Of a DNA stretch of 5,316 nt, positions 4,965 through 5,316 are shown piece after piece. The stretch's first letter is position 1. Each line of letters opens with the position of its first letter. The DNA lies in assembly GCA_039798705.1 (NCBI GenBank), contig JBDKFN010000092.1, forward strand, positions 1-5,316. The letters run 5' to 3'. Position numbers and translations under genes: made by a program. Source of the stretch: CAIKLP01 sp039798705 (GTDB lineage Bacteria > Bacteroidota > Bacteroidia > Sphingobacteriales > Sphingobacteriaceae). The notes below the pieces were generated by a model. The model searched no databases. It saw nothing but the letters and a program-made list of their open reading frames with translations, and was not told where the DNA came from.

Positions 4965-5316
4965 TTAGCTTTTAAAATATTGTGAAATTAAACGGAGAGC
5001 AGCACTTGTTTCGATAAACATTCGTCTGTTTCTAAAATGAGTAGCAAATAGTGTTTGTTCGTAGTGTTTAATAAGGGATGATTTGGCATCAAATGATAGG
5101 AAACCTTGATAGCCTTTATCAACCGATACTTTGCATGCAAAAGCTATTAAGTTTCCAGGCACACCTAAATAAACCTTACCCTTACCTTTATTAAATTTAG
5201 AACTTTCAATTAGGTGCATGAAAATATGATCTTTTTTATCTTCAATACTTAATAAACCTTGAATAATAGTTGGATTGTTAACTGTAGTAAGTTTATATAC
5301 TTCTTTACTCAAATCC
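4965..5316 (-). CDS. GNAT-like acetyltransferase-fold protein, C-terminal part (5' end outside window)
   Basis: The minus-strand frame is open to the window end and closes with TAA (complement of 4965-4967). A TTG at 5312 is preceded by further open codons, so the real start is most likely outside and about 116 C-terminal residues are seen. Counting from that TTG, V-Y-K-L-T-T-V-N-N-P (5-14) and I-I-Q-G-L-L-S-I (16-23) look like central GNAT beta strands. L-G-V-P-G-N-L-I-A-F-A-C (49-60) sits where GNATs have the acetyl-CoA pyrophosphate loop and helix, but the canonical Q/R-x-x-G-x-G/A is degenerate (G-V-P-G-N-L). G-Y-Q-G-F-L-S-F-D-A-K (67-77) and L-I-K-H-Y-E-Q-T-L (80-88) match the later GNAT strand and tyrosine helix; the end reads R-M-F-I-E-T-S-A-A-L-R-L-I-S-Q-Y-F. 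Acetyl transfer is therefore possible but not assured. The small gene lies 4 bases downstream, suggesting a two-gene module. The substrate is unknown. Confidence 0.82.
   Translation of the reverse strand, partial: DLSKEVYKLTTVNNPTIIQGLLSIEDKKDHIFMHLIESSKFNKGKGKVYLGVPGNLIAFACKVSVDKGYQGFLSFDAKSSLIKHYEQTLFATHFRNRRMFIETSAALRLISQYFKS

Noticed and set aside
5310..5312. TTG at 5312 (minus strand) as the start of a 115-residue protein
   Set aside because: Upstream codons remain open to the window edge and the first GNAT strands and helices would be missing, so the gene starts outside.

Overview
The window looks like chromosomal DNA of a member of the Bacteroidota. It is AT-rich (roughly 60% A+T by eye). 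It carries a TonB-dependent receptor paired with a DUF4249-type lipoprotein, a Bacteroidota-style SRAP protein, a FISUMP-domain lipoprotein, and lipoproteins whose mature N-termini are acidic (C-E-E, C-S-D-D), as in surface-exported Bacteroidota lipoproteins. None of the starts is preceded by a clear Shine-Dalgarno sequence, which is also normal for the phylum. No mobile element, RNA gene or CRISPR array is visible. Genus cannot be named from the sequence.

Layout. Positions 1-895 (+) hold the C-terminal beta-barrel part of a TonB-dependent receptor that begins outside the window. It is followed after 3 bases by a DUF4249 lipoprotein (899-1789, +); the two form an outer-membrane uptake pair. 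Twenty-three bases later comes a short AlbA_2 plus winged-helix protein (1813-2436, +, GTG start), a putative regulator. Its stop overlaps the stop of a convergent SRAP (YedK/HMCES-like) DNA-protein crosslink protein (2433-3173, -). A 62-base divergent intergenic region with a small dyad (3207-3218) separates SRAP from a secreted stand-alone TonB C-terminal-domain protein (3236-3676, +). A FISUMP lipoprotein (3746-4537, +) with an N/G-rich linker follows. After a non-coding stretch (4538-4789) there are two minus-strand genes in tight order: the C-terminal part of a GNAT-like protein (4965-5316, truncated by the window end) and, 4 bases downstream, a 56-residue acidic/basic small protein (4790-4960). 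A plausible Rho-independent terminator follows (about 4689-4718).

How the genes relate. The receptor and DUF4249 protein probably act together at the outer membrane on an unidentified substrate. The TonB C-terminal protein and FISUMP lipoprotein are also envelope proteins, but nothing here shows that they work with the receptor. SRAP is a stand-alone genome-maintenance gene. The most system-like unit is the two-gene module at the right end: a GNAT-fold protein coupled to a small charge-segregated partner, reminiscent of toxin-antitoxin or modifier/partner pairs but without a recognisable DNA-binding antitoxin. The second notable point is the C-terminal part of the FISUMP domain, whose codon pattern is compatible with a hypervariable C-type-lectin-like display surface. 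No reverse transcriptase or template repeat lies in the window.
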